Source: Verrucomicrobiota bacterium (GTDB lineage: Bacteria > Verrucomicrobiota > Verrucomicrobiia > Opitutales > UBA2995). Taken from it: a stretch of DNA of 6,695 nucleotides. A program made the translations under genes and the position numbers. Positions within the stretch are counted from its first letter, which is position 1. Every line of letters starts with the position of its first letter. Of this stretch, positions 1 to 6,455 are shown piece after piece. The DNA is taken from contig JAPUIL010000601.1 in NCBI GenBank assembly GCA_027297085.1, positions 1 through 6,695 of the forward strand, written 5' to 3'. The notes below the pieces were generated by a model. That model did not search any database and had not been told where the DNA came from. It saw nothing but the letters and a program-made list of their open reading frames with translations.

Positions 1-470
1 CTGGCCACCGGAGCATGCAGTCGCAATCGTTCGGTCTTAGGTAACAACTCACCAATCCAACCACTCAAAACAATGGTATAACCACGTCCCAATAATTTAT
101 AAGAAGGTTGCTCAAAGCGAAGAAGAGGTGAGCCACCGCGATTATTTACTTCATAAATAAGCGTGCCGTTTACTTTGGTGCGATCCGCAGGAACCAGCAC
201 GAGAATATCAGCCGAATATTCCACCAAACCTGCTTTGTTGCGGGGAGCTCCTTCAAGATCAACAATGGTCTGGTTTAAAGTTCCCGCGGGATCTACTGTG
301 TAATAGACACGCCCTGATAATTTTTCATAAGGACCAGTTTCTCCGAATGATTGACCGTCTAGGTAGTGGGTCCGTTCAGTTATATCAATCCGTTCAACCC
401 CTGCATCTACAGCCACATTGATCAAAAAGACTCCACAAAGGACACCGGCAAAAAGTTTATATTTCATCAT
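1..470 (-). CDS. Exported alpha/beta hydrolase domain protein (Abhydrolase_10-like), N-terminal part, truncated by window edge
   Basis: This reading frame runs leftward from an ATG at 468-470 and leaves the window still open, giving 156 visible residues. Residues 1-24 look like a signal peptide: MMKYK, then a hydrophobic stretch ending near VAVDAG. The rest matches what I know of the N-terminal region of the 'alpha/beta hydrolase domain' family: a GPYEKL-GRVYY-VDP segment (about 46-61), IVDL-APRN (69-78), an EYSAD-LVP segment (84-94), the hallmark YEVNNRGG (106-113), and GYTIVLSGWIGELLP (130-144). The nucleophile elbow lies beyond the window, so catalysis cannot be judged and the substrate is unknown. 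A second ATG follows at 465-467 and either could be the start; only a weak AGAG precedes them. The gene lies 33 bp downstream of the membrane glycosyltransferase gene on the same strand, so the two may share a transcript. Family call fairly sure; function not. Confidence 0.78.
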   Translation of the reverse strand, partial: MMKYKLFAGVLCGVFLINVAVDAGVERIDITERTHYLDGQSFGETGPYEKLSGRVYYTVDPAGTLNQTIVDLEGAPRNKAGLVEYSADILVLVPADRTKVNGTLIYEVNNRGGSPLLRFEQPSYKLLGRGYTIVLSGWIGELLPKTERLRLHAPVA

Positions 471-503
471 CTCTAAGGATATATTTATTGATCTCAATTC
501 GTT

Positions 504-2084
504 TTACTTTCGAACACAAATTACTGCCGCAGAAACCGGGTGTCGATAAACGACTTCAATATCTTTATTCTCCAAAAATTGATTATCCTCGTCAAAACTG
601 TCAGGCAACAACACAAAATACTTTTGCCGTTTATCAATTGGATTCCACGTAAATTCCGGAAGTGTTGAATCGGTAAAATAGATTCGGTAAAAATTTAATG
701 CCGGTTCAAAAAGCCAGTTGATTCCGATTCCAAATTCGAAGCCATCGTCACTTAAAGTTTTTAATTCCAAAAATACTTCTTCGGATCCCGAATCGTATTT
801 CCACTCACGAAAATAATTCATGCGAAGGGAAGTTATAAAACACAAAACCACCAAGGTTAAACTGATTCGGGACAAGTATTCGAATATTACAGAGAAAATG
901 ACTCTGCGGAAATCTCCCAATGAGATGCAACCCAGCAATAGAAACAAGGGAACAAAGAAAATACCGGTCCTTTCCTTCGGAAGCAACACGCCTAAAAAAT
1001 AAAAAGCAAAACTGTGAGTCGTAAACGCTACACATAAAATCAGGAATACAAACTTCCAGAGTTTTAGCCTCCCATCATTGTCAGGTTTTTTAGGATCGTT
1101 TCCTTTAAGCGACCGGAGAGCGATCGCGGCGTTATACAAAATACATATTGCTAGAAGGAACGGCAGAAAAGTGAAAATTCCTGAAACGAATTCAGGCCAT
1201 GAAATCCATACATCATTTCTGCCAAAGTCGTCAAAGGTAGCCGTGACAAGACTATTGTAGACTGAAGACCAACTCTGGCTTCCGTAATAAATCAATGATT
1301 TTTTAGCGAAAACAATAGAGGGATTTAAAAACATGTACAAAATGGCTCCCGGCAGTAAAAGCGGTGCAATCGACTGACTGACGTTTTTAAAATTCCTCTT
1401 CCCCCTCATGGGATCTTCTATGAGATATGACCAGCTAAAGAATACCAAAAGCAGGCTTACATTCACAAAGGCGAAAGAAAGATTGGAGGCGACGGACAAA
1501 GAGCATAAACAGGAGATTTTCATATAGGTCCGGCTCTTAGGGGACCCTTTCTCCTTTGAGTCGTCCGTGAGCAACTCCAACGCGGCAATGAGGAAGGCGA
1601 GCATAAAAAACCCCAACGCCAGACTGTAGCCTCTGGCAACAACCAGATAGTCCAAAATAAACGGACTGGTTGTTAAGGCTGCCAAAGACAGAAAGTATTC
1701 AAAATTACCCTTACAGAAATTACGGCAGAGTCGTTCAACCGACATCATATAAAGAAAACCACCCAGTAACGCCGGTATCCTTATGCTTAAGTGGGACAGG
1801 CCAAAGGTAGCAGTAGATAATTTTACCAACGTGGAATGAAAGGTATGATTATTCGAAGAAAAATGTCCCAACACATATTCCCATCCCCGGGATACAAAAC
1901 GTATGTAAGTGATCGCTTCATCGTGCGTGATGGATTGTGTATACGCCCGGATAATATTAAGGATAAAAAGAACAAGGATGAGTAAATATCCGCACTTCCA
2001 AATATAAGGCGAAAGCACCCCATTTCCTTTGTAATTGGGAGTTGGCTTTTCCGGAACTACCCGACTCTCTGATTCTTGGTTCAT
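504..2084 (-). CDS. Multi-pass membrane protein, GT39/ArnT-like glycosyltransferase family
   Basis: This 526-residue protein has a short hydrophilic N-terminus, about nine to eleven hydrophobic segments (roughly 31-50, 98-118, 128-165 as two, 187-222 as one or two, 238-258, 300-322, 343-366, 372-388, 400-420) and a soluble C-terminal part of about 105 residues. After the first membrane segment comes THDEAITY (53-60); an acidic Asp-Glu pair in this first extracytoplasmic loop is the usual catalytic or metal-binding site of lipid-phosphosugar-dependent GT-C enzymes such as PMT and ArnT. Further family-like blocks are SNNHTFHSTLVKLS (77-90), IRIPALLGG (101-109), ARGYSLALGFFMLAF (150-164) and PKERTGIFFVPLF (369-381). 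By family analogy it would move a sugar from a polyprenyl-phosphate donor to a lipid, glycan or protein on the outer face of the inner membrane; donor and acceptor cannot be read from sequence. The ATG at 2082-2084 is not preceded by a Shine-Dalgarno sequence. It probably leads a two-gene transcript with the hydrolase downstream. Confidence 0.75.
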   Translation of the reverse strand: MNQESESRVVPEKPTPNYKGNGVLSPYIWKCGYLLILVLFILNIIRAYTQSITHDEAITYIRFVSRGWEYVLGHFSSNNHTFHSTLVKLSTATFGLSHLSIRIPALLGGFLYMMSVERLCRNFCKGNFEYFLSLAALTTSPFILDYLVVARGYSLALGFFMLAFLIAALELLTDDSKEKGSPKSRTYMKISCLCSLSVASNLSFAFVNVSLLLVFFSWSYLIEDPMRGKRNFKNVSQSIAPLLLPGAILYMFLNPSIVFAKKSLIYYGSQSWSSVYNSLVTATFDDFGRNDVWISWPEFVSGIFTFLPFLLAICILYNAAIALRSLKGNDPKKPDNDGRLKLWKFVFLILCVAFTTHSFAFYFLGVLLPKERTGIFFVPLFLLLGCISLGDFRRVIFSVIFEYLSRISLTLVVLCFITSLRMNYFREWKYDSGSEEVFLELKTLSDDGFEFGIGINWLFEPALNFYRIYFTDSTLPEFTWNPIDKRQKYFVLLPDSFDEDNQFLENKDIEVVYRHPVSAAVICVRK

Positions 2085-2119
2085 ACTTTTTGGGCAATCA
2101 GGCGCAGGATCTATAAATT

Positions 2120-2136
2120 AAAGTCTGAAAGACTTT
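2120..2136. repeat. Short hairpin, 7-bp stem and 3-nt loop
   Basis: The arms aaagtct (2120-2126) and agacttt (2130-2136) are perfect reverse complements around a gaa loop. A run of five T spans the 3' end (2134-2138), so on the plus strand it resembles a very weak intrinsic terminator. It starts 36 bp upstream of the glycosyltransferase start codon, in what would be that gene's leader or promoter, so it could equally be a small operator. Confidence 0.4.
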
Positions 2137-2255
2137 TTGGAAATTTGGTGAATCGGTTGTTGGAGAATAGATTTCCGGTGACGAGTTGAAGATTAACTTT
2201 TTGAAATAACCCAACTTGAAGCGCAATAGCCAATTAAAACAGCTGTCTTCTCTTC

Positions 2256-2268
2256 TGGAGATTCTCCA
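2256..2268. repeat. 13-bp perfect palindrome with one central base
   Basis: The sequence tggaga-t-tctcca is a perfect 6-1-6 inverted repeat. Its right part also mirrors tggagaat at 2161-2168, 100 bp away. The size and odd symmetry would suit binding by a dimeric regulator. An arm this short can arise by chance, so the functional claim is weak. Confidence 0.35.
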
Positions 2269-2332
2269 CAAAGATCAGAAAGTAAAAATATTGTCGGGTT
2301 CGTAAGTATTTTATTTTGCAATACCTTCCCAA

Positions 2333-2353
2333 CACAGCAAAATTTTTGCTGTG
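2333..2353. promoter_or_regulatory. 21-bp perfect palindrome overlapping the GTG start of the lipoprotein gene
   Basis: The arms cacagcaaaa (2333-2342) and ttttgctgtg (2344-2353) are exact reverse complements around a single T at 2343. The last three bases of the right arm are the GTG used as the start codon of the following gene. As DNA this has the form of an operator for a homodimeric repressor. As RNA it could fold into a 9-bp stem with a 3-nt loop and pair up the start codon. No T-tract follows, so it is not a standard terminator. The symmetry is seen directly; the regulatory role is inferred. Confidence 0.45.
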
Positions 2354-2827
2354 AACTCATTTCTACACTACATTATCGCTCACTTGTTTCTACCGCTCCT
2401 TCTTATCGTCGTCGTCGGCTGCGCAGAAACAAATACGCCATCGAATTCCCAAGCCGAACAGGACATTCGCTCCATACTCGACAAACAGGTGGTCGAATGG
2501 AACAACGGAGATATTCCGGCGTTCATGGACACCTATGTAAAATCGGATTCGCTCAGGTTTTCTTCAGGAGGAAACGTCCAACGAGGCTACCAGGAAACAC
2601 TCGAGCGCTATCAAACACGCTATCCGAACCGCGACGCCATGGGACAGCTCCGATTCGAAGATCTCGAGGTTCAGCTACTCTCCAACGAATGGGCCGAAGT
2701 CCATGGCCGTTACCGTCAGAAACGAGGCGGCGACTATGCTGATGCCATGGGCCTCTTTACCCTACTCCTCCAAAATACTTCCGCCGGATGGAAGATTCTT
2801 CATGACCATACTTCGGCCGCCGACTAG
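2351..2827 (+). CDS. Small lipoprotein with NTF2-like (DUF4440/SnoaL-like) domain
   Basis: This 158-residue protein begins with an uncharged but strongly hydrophobic segment (12-22) followed by VVGC, a lipobox with Cys24 as the probable lipidated residue, so it is likely anchored to a membrane. Residues about 34-155 look like one NTF2-like domain of the DUF4440/SnoaL type: VVEWNNGDIPAFMDTYVKSDSLRFSSGG (about 47-74), a YP-RDAMGQLRFEDLEV block (91-107), and the typical end GWKILHDHTS (146-155). Members of this fold hold small ligands or act as small enzymes; nothing here fixes a substrate. The start is GTG at 2351 with no ribosome binding site, and the usual Lys/Arg of a signal peptide n-region is missing, so the exact start is uncertain; an in-frame TTG at 2384 is an alternative. 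The GTG lies inside a 21-bp palindrome. The gene converges on the esterase gene, 8 bp away. Confidence 0.72.
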   Translation: MNSFLHYIIAHLFLPLLLIVVVGCAETNTPSNSQAEQDIRSILDKQVVEWNNGDIPAFMDTYVKSDSLRFSSGGNVQRGYQETLERYQTRYPNRDAMGQLRFEDLEVQLLSNEWAEVHGRYRQKRGGDYADAMGLFTLLLQNTSAGWKILHDHTSAAD

Positions 2828-2835
2828 ATCGGTAA

Positions 2836-3735
2836 TCACTCCTCTTCCGTCACGCGAAGAAAGAACTCGACTGCGTTTTTAGAGTATTTCTCGAATTCGG
2901 TTTTGAACTCCTCTTTATTCCGAGAACCGTGTGGAGTGCGCGGCCACTCAGTCTCGACGCTGTAACCCGCAAATTCCATGCTTTGCGCAAATTCCTGGGC
3001 AATTTCGAAGCGAGTATCCAATGAGCCGCACATAACTAGAAAGGGAACATTTTTAGCCCCGGATTTGGGAGTTTGTCCCGCTACATTGGCAACCCGAACA
3101 CTGAAGATATCGTATAATCTCTCCGTTACTAATAAACGATTCTCCGGTTTGGAGAGAAAGGTGCCTGGATTGCCCACTTTGCCAAATGACTCTATCAACA
3201 AGCTGCCGTTCGGAGTAGTCCAAGTCCCGGCAGCAAATGGAGCGACTGCTTCCACCAATTCAGGATTACTAAATGCAAACCGATGTGAAAACTGCCCGCC
3301 GCGGGAGTAGCCCGTCAAAAGAATCTTGGGTCGAAGTTGGTATTGTTCATGCAAATCATCGAGAACGCGGTGCAAAAATTTTCCTTCTCCCAGAGCTGGA
3401 AAACGACTGGCCTGGAAATCCTCGTTCGAAAAGCTGGGAGAGACCACAATCGCATCCAAACCAAGCTCGTCTGCACTCAGCCTGACATCTTTCGCCAAAT
3501 AGAAATCTCGACCGTTGCCATTACCGCCGTGAACGACGATTGCTAGCCAAAAAGTTTTTTCTGCAACATAATTTACCGGTAACCGCACAAAGTATTCCCG
3601 CTCGACACCCTCAAACTCTAAAGTATGACGAAGCGGATCATCCAATTGAGGCTGTGCTTGAGCAGACAGGTGCAGAACAGTAGTCGACAATCCAACGCAC
3701 ATGAGACAGCAAACAATAGATCTTCTTTGTATCAT
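2836..3735 (-). CDS. Exported alpha/beta hydrolase, PHB depolymerase/feruloyl esterase-like
   Basis: I place the start at the ATG at 3733-3735 because it gives a normal signal peptide (MIQRRSIVCC, hydrophobic core, then LSAQA as a plausible signal peptidase I site). Longer forms begin at an ATG at 3745-3747 or a TTG at 3763-3765 (309 residues); the residue numbers here follow that longest form. The fold is an alpha/beta hydrolase: the oxyanion segment VVHGGNGNGRDF (77-88), the nucleophile elbow GYSRGG with Ser154, a probable acid Asp250 in MCGSLDTRF, and a probable His279 in TPHGSRN. The layout and size fit the secreted polyhydroxybutyrate-depolymerase / feruloyl or acetylxylan esterase type, which cleave ester bonds in polymers or oligomers, but these subfamilies cannot be separated by eye. 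It converges with the NTF2-like lipoprotein gene and diverges from the sulfatase gene. Enzyme class fairly sure; substrate unknown. Confidence 0.78.
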   Translation of the reverse strand: MIQRRSIVCCLMCVGLSTTVLHLSAQAQPQLDDPLRHTLEFEGVEREYFVRLPVNYVAEKTFWLAIVVHGGNGNGRDFYLAKDVRLSADELGLDAIVVSPSFSNEDFQASRFPALGEGKFLHRVLDDLHEQYQLRPKILLTGYSRGGQFSHRFAFSNPELVEAVAPFAAGTWTTPNGSLLIESFGKVGNPGTFLSKPENRLLVTERLYDIFSVRVANVAGQTPKSGAKNVPFLVMCGSLDTRFEIAQEFAQSMEFAGYSVETEWPRTPHGSRNKEEFKTEFEKYSKNAVEFFLRVTEEE

Positions 3736-3816
3736 AAAACAATCCATCTGTATTTTCGTTACCAACCTTTAGCATGTCCACGAATAAGTGAAGCAAAGGA
3801 ATGTGGTGTAAATTCA

Positions 3817-3845
3817 TTGAATCCCTTGCAAATACCCGGTCTTAT
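3817..3845 (+). promoter_or_regulatory. Possible sigma70-type promoter for the sulfatase gene
   Basis: TTGAAT at 3817-3822 and TCTTAT at 3840-3845 are 17 bp apart and each matches the housekeeping consensus at four of six positions. The -10 ends 26 bases before the sulfatase ATG, a reasonable leader length. In A+T-rich DNA such matches occur by chance, so this is only a candidate. Confidence 0.25.
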
Positions 3846-3871
3846 TACCCCACAACTTATCCAATTCTTTT

Positions 3872-5257
3872 ATGATCAGCAAACATTGCCCTATTTTGGT
3901 TATCCTACTTTTCAGCGCTTTGATCTTATTATTCGGCTGCGCAGTAGACTCATCAGATTCCGCAAAAAGAACTGATCGCCGGCCAAACGTTATTCTCATC
4001 ATGGCAGACGACCTTGGTTATGAAACGCTTGGTTGTTACGGCGGAGAATCTTACGACACTCCTGTTCTGGATCGGTTGGCTGAAACCGGAGTTCGCTTTG
4101 AAAATGCTCACGCACTTCCACTTTGCACACCCACTCGGGTGTCTTTAATGACCGGCAAATATAATTGGCGGAACTGGCACTCATTCGGCATACTCGATCC
4201 GGAAGCAAAAACCTTCGGCCACTGGATGACTGAAGCGGGTTACCGCACCTGCATATCGGGCAAGTGGCAACTGCAGAGCTATAACCCGCCAGAATTCATG
4301 CCAGAATACCGTGGCAAAGGACAACGAGTGGAAGACGCTGGGTTTGATGAATTTTTCCTGTGGCATGCAGAACACACCGAAGACAAGGGTGATCGTTATC
4401 CTGATCCTGTAATCAACGACAATTGTACCTATCTTCCGGATACGGAGGGAAAATACGGCCCCGACCTCTATGTCGACTACATCAACGGCTTCATGGAGCG
4501 CAACAAGGATGAGCCGTTTTTCATATACTATCCCATGGCACTTACCCATGGACCCTTCCAGCCCACCCCCGATAGCCCCGAGTGGCCGGCTGGTCGCCAC
4601 AAGAATGATGGCCGGTTTTTCCACGATATGGTCGAGTATATGGATAAAATGGTCGGTCGCATCGAAGCAAAGGTAGCTGAACTCGGACTAAGCGAAGATA
4701 CCCTCATCATTTTTTATGGCGATAACGGTTCTCCTGATCATGCTCGTTCTAAAATGGCTGATGGAAGTATCGTTCCCGGTGGCAAAGGACTCAACAACCT
4801 CCGTGGTACGCATGTTCCCCTCATTGTTTCCTGGCCAGGTTCAGCAGCATCCGCCCATGTAGTGGATGATCTCGTGGATTGTAACGACATTATACCAACC
4901 ATCTTCGAAGCCTGTGGACTTCCCTTACCAGAAGGGGAAACCTTCGATGGCGAATCCCTGCTATCCCAAATCCAGGGAAAACCTGGCTCTCACCGCGACT
5001 GGCTCTTCTTTCACCACGATCCACTTCCTGGTGTGAACAAAGAGGGCCGTTCGCTGCAACGATGGGCGATTGACAGACGATGGAAGCTTTCAGAACAAAA
5101 TGGAAACCTATATGACTTGATAGCCGACCCGGAAGAGACCCAACCTATCGACGTCAATAGTGCAGGCCCTCAAGCAGTCGCTGCCCATAAAAAATTGCAG
5201 TCCGTCATCGATAGCATGGGCATGGATTACGAGCCGTGGACTTGGCCAAAGGGGTAG
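3872..5257 (+). CDS. Sulfatase lipoprotein (formylglycine-dependent, arylsulfatase-like)
   Basis: This 461-residue protein starts with MISK, a hydrophobic core and the lipobox LFGC, with Cys23 as the predicted lipidated residue, so it should act in the periplasm or on the cell surface. The sulfatase core begins with RPNVILIMADDLGYETLGCYGG (37-58), where Asp46 and Asp47 are metal ligands. The catalytic signature LCTPTRVSLMTGKY (84-97) holds Cys85, to be converted to formylglycine, and Arg89. Further expected residues are Lys131 in SGKWQL, His226 in THGP, Asp284-Asn285 in YGDNG, and Lys305 in GGKG. The C-terminal subdomain ends with the usual NLYDL-ADPEE block (412-422). Position 133, normally His in GKWHLG, is Gln. 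The length is typical. It would remove sulfate from an aryl or sugar sulfate ester; the substrate cannot be told. It needs a maturase (FGE or anSME type) encoded elsewhere. There is no ribosome binding site before the ATG at 3872. It diverges from the esterase gene across 106 bp. Confidence 0.9.
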   Translation: MISKHCPILVILLFSALILLFGCAVDSSDSAKRTDRRPNVILIMADDLGYETLGCYGGESYDTPVLDRLAETGVRFENAHALPLCTPTRVSLMTGKYNWRNWHSFGILDPEAKTFGHWMTEAGYRTCISGKWQLQSYNPPEFMPEYRGKGQRVEDAGFDEFFLWHAEHTEDKGDRYPDPVINDNCTYLPDTEGKYGPDLYVDYINGFMERNKDEPFFIYYPMALTHGPFQPTPDSPEWPAGRHKNDGRFFHDMVEYMDKMVGRIEAKVAELGLSEDTLIIFYGDNGSPDHARSKMADGSIVPGGKGLNNLRGTHVPLIVSWPGSAASAHVVDDLVDCNDIIPTIFEACGLPLPEGETFDGESLLSQIQGKPGSHRDWLFFHHDPLPGVNKEGRSLQRWAIDRRWKLSEQNGNLYDLIADPEETQPIDVNSAGPQAVAAHKKLQSVIDSMGMDYEPWTWPKG

Positions 5258-5309
5258 GGTTTGTGTGATGTCGTTGCTGAAGCAACTCTTTAGGCAAACC
5301 CGCCCTACC
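5253..5309. terminator. REP-like palindromic element on the sulfatase stop, probable bidirectional terminator
   Basis: The outer arms ggtaggg (5253-5259) and ccctacc (5303-5309) are perfect reverse complements. Next come tttg (5260-5263) and caaa (5295-5298), after a 4-nt bulge on the right side (5299-5302). At the tip is gttgct-ga-agcaac (5273-5286), which as RNA would be a five- or six-pair stem with a small loop. The left arm contains the TAG stop of the sulfatase gene. The element lies between two convergent genes, where a two-way terminator is expected. It lacks a long T-tract, so a REP-type repeat that also ends transcription is the better description. Confidence 0.5.
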
Positions 5310-5347
5310 TTAATAAGCAGATAAATTGAGTAGAAACGCCCTAATTT

Positions 5348-6196
5348 CTATATTCCGTGAGCCCCGCCGCGTTCCACACGCATATCATACCAATCAGTTC
5401 CGCGCGCAGGTCTTGGTACAGGTTTCAGATCGATATACATAATACACTCCGCATCCGGTCCGTATGGACCCTGCAGGATCTCTTCTCCTGAAGGCGCGAT
5501 GGCGAGTGAAGAGCCTATGCACTTTCTCCCCTTCCAGGGACCATCGGTAATGTTGCATACGCAGCTGACTCCAACAATAGCCACTGAGAATTCCCGAGCA
5601 ACCGGCATGTAGGATTCGCGCCAAATCTGTCCGTAGGGAGCTTTAGTATTATCATGTTCGCTGGGCACTGCCCATGCACAAGGCGACAATATTACATCAG
5701 CCCCCATATAGCTGAGAGATCGAGATACTACATGGTCCTTGGCAAATCCATCCGCACAAATCATCAGCCCAAAAGTTCCAAACTCCGTTTCTGCCACATT
5801 CAGCCTATCTCCCTGGGCATAATAATCATGACCAATATCCAGCTCGTTCAACTTCCTATGTTTACACAGGATTTCGCCGTCTTTGCTTATGATGACGGCT
5901 GAGTTATAGATTTGATCGCCTGCCTTTTCAGTTAATCCGCAACAGACATAAATACCGTGGTCCCTCGCGGCTTGCATAAGCGCCTGGCAGGGCCCGCCGT
6001 CCGGTATCTCTTCTGCCATTGTTTGACTCGAAGGATGGGTCCATCCCAGATCCAAACACTCAGGAAGCAACGCTACTTCTGCACCCTTGGATGCCGCTTC
6101 AGAAACCAACTCAACCGCATGACGAATATTCCGTTCTTTTTCACCTCCCGAAACCTCCATCTGAATCAGGGCTAGCTTGAATGGATGTGGTTTCAT
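5348..6196 (-). CDS. Carbon-nitrogen hydrolase (nitrilase superfamily)
   Basis: This 282-residue cytosolic protein has no signal peptide and the normal length for one nitrilase domain. It opens with KLALIQMEVSGGEKERNI (7-24). The catalytic triad of the superfamily is visible: Glu46 in ALLPE, Lys115 in HRKLNE (113-118) and Cys147 in MICADG (145-150). Supporting blocks are DQIYNSAVIISKDGEIL (94-110), GADVILSPCAWAVP (165-178) and a mid-C-terminal IWRESYMPVAREFSVAIVGVSCV (191-213). Enzymes of this family hydrolyse amides, nitriles or carbamoyl compounds by a Cys thioester intermediate. I cannot assign a branch such as N-carbamoylputrescine amidase, omega-amidase or aliphatic amidase. The start is the ATG at 6194-6196 with no Shine-Dalgarno sequence. 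It converges on the sulfatase gene (90 bp between the two stops, filled partly by a palindromic element) and follows the cyclophilin gene on the same strand after 325 non-coding bases. Confidence 0.88.
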   Translation of the reverse strand: MKPHPFKLALIQMEVSGGEKERNIRHAVELVSEAASKGAEVALLPECLDLGWTHPSSQTMAEEIPDGGPCQALMQAARDHGIYVCCGLTEKAGDQIYNSAVIISKDGEILCKHRKLNELDIGHDYYAQGDRLNVAETEFGTFGLMICADGFAKDHVVSRSLSYMGADVILSPCAWAVPSEHDNTKAPYGQIWRESYMPVAREFSVAIVGVSCVCNITDGPWKGRKCIGSSLAIAPSGEEILQGPYGPDAECIMYIDLKPVPRPARGTDWYDMRVERGGAHGI

Positions 6197-6386
6197 GTGT
6201 CTATTTCAGAAATTTTTAATTGGTTTTTTGGCTACGGATTTTCAGGTATCAAACACGGATTGAGAAATCCACATTACCAAGGAATGCACATCTGTGGTTC
6301 ACTCATACCTGATGAGATACTTAGGTAGCAAATTTATTCGCGACCCAAACGTTTGAAAAATGATAAAGGTCGCGAGTAAAGAACCC

Positions 6387-6407
6387 CGGAGCAAGCTCCG
6401 AGGCATT
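6387..6407. repeat. Palindromic hairpin unit, copy 1
   Basis: cggagc-aa-gctccg (6387-6400) is a perfect 6-2-6 inverted repeat followed directly by aggcatt (6401-6407). The same plan recurs at 6435-6455, which marks it as a repeat family unit and not a chance hairpin. Confidence 0.6.
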
Positions 6408-6434
6408 TGAAATTGCAAATTTGAGATTTAAGAT

Positions 6435-6455
6435 CGCAGCAAGCTGCGAGGTATT
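6435..6455. repeat. Palindromic hairpin unit, copy 2
   Basis: cgcagc-aa-gctgcg (6435-6448) followed by aggtatt (6449-6455) differs from copy 1 at only three positions. Two of these are the paired arm positions (g/c in copy 1, c/g in copy 2), a compensatory change that keeps the stem; the third is c to t in the tail. Confidence 0.6.

Larger units (their letters stand above)
2085..2350. other. Divergent intergenic region with several small palindromes
   Basis: These 266 bases separate the leftward glycosyltransferase gene from the rightward lipoprotein gene, so promoters for both should lie here. I see no convincing -35/-10 pair for either. The region is A+T-rich and contains a 7-bp hairpin (2120-2136), a 13-bp palindrome (2256-2268), a spaced 8-bp inverted repeat whose arms are tggagaat (2161-2168) and attctcca (2261-2268), and a 21-bp palindrome running into the lipoprotein start. 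No reading frame here looks like a gene. Confidence 0.5.

Noticed and set aside
805..2023. Open frames of 60-76 codons on both strands inside the membrane glycosyltransferase gene
   Set aside because: They overlap a well-supported 526-residue gene and their translations show no family motif or sensible start context.
3736..3765. N-terminal extension of the esterase to a TTG start
   Set aside because: The extension puts ten extra residues before a normal signal peptide. The internal ATG at 3733-3735 gives a better n-region (MIQRR), so I prefer it, though the ATG at 3745-3747 remains possible.
2978..3975. Plus-strand open frames of 69-116 codons across the esterase gene and the esterase-sulfatase gap
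   Set aside because: They are antisense to a gene with a clear catalytic elbow and signal peptide, and their translations are unlike any protein I know. The 3625-3975 frame also runs into the sulfatase start in another phase.
4181..4624. A 147-codon minus-strand frame inside the sulfatase gene
   Set aside because: It is antisense to strongly conserved sulfatase motifs, and its translation shows no recognisable domain.
3872..5257. A polysaccharide utilisation locus centred on the sulfatase
   Set aside because: There are no SusC/SusD homologues, glycoside hydrolases, transporters or sulfatase maturase nearby, and neighbouring genes alternate in strand.
6387..6455. CRISPR array suggested by two similar short palindromic units
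   Set aside because: There are only two units of about 21 bp, they are not identical, the spacing is 27 bp and no cas gene is present. Dispersed palindromic repeats explain them better.
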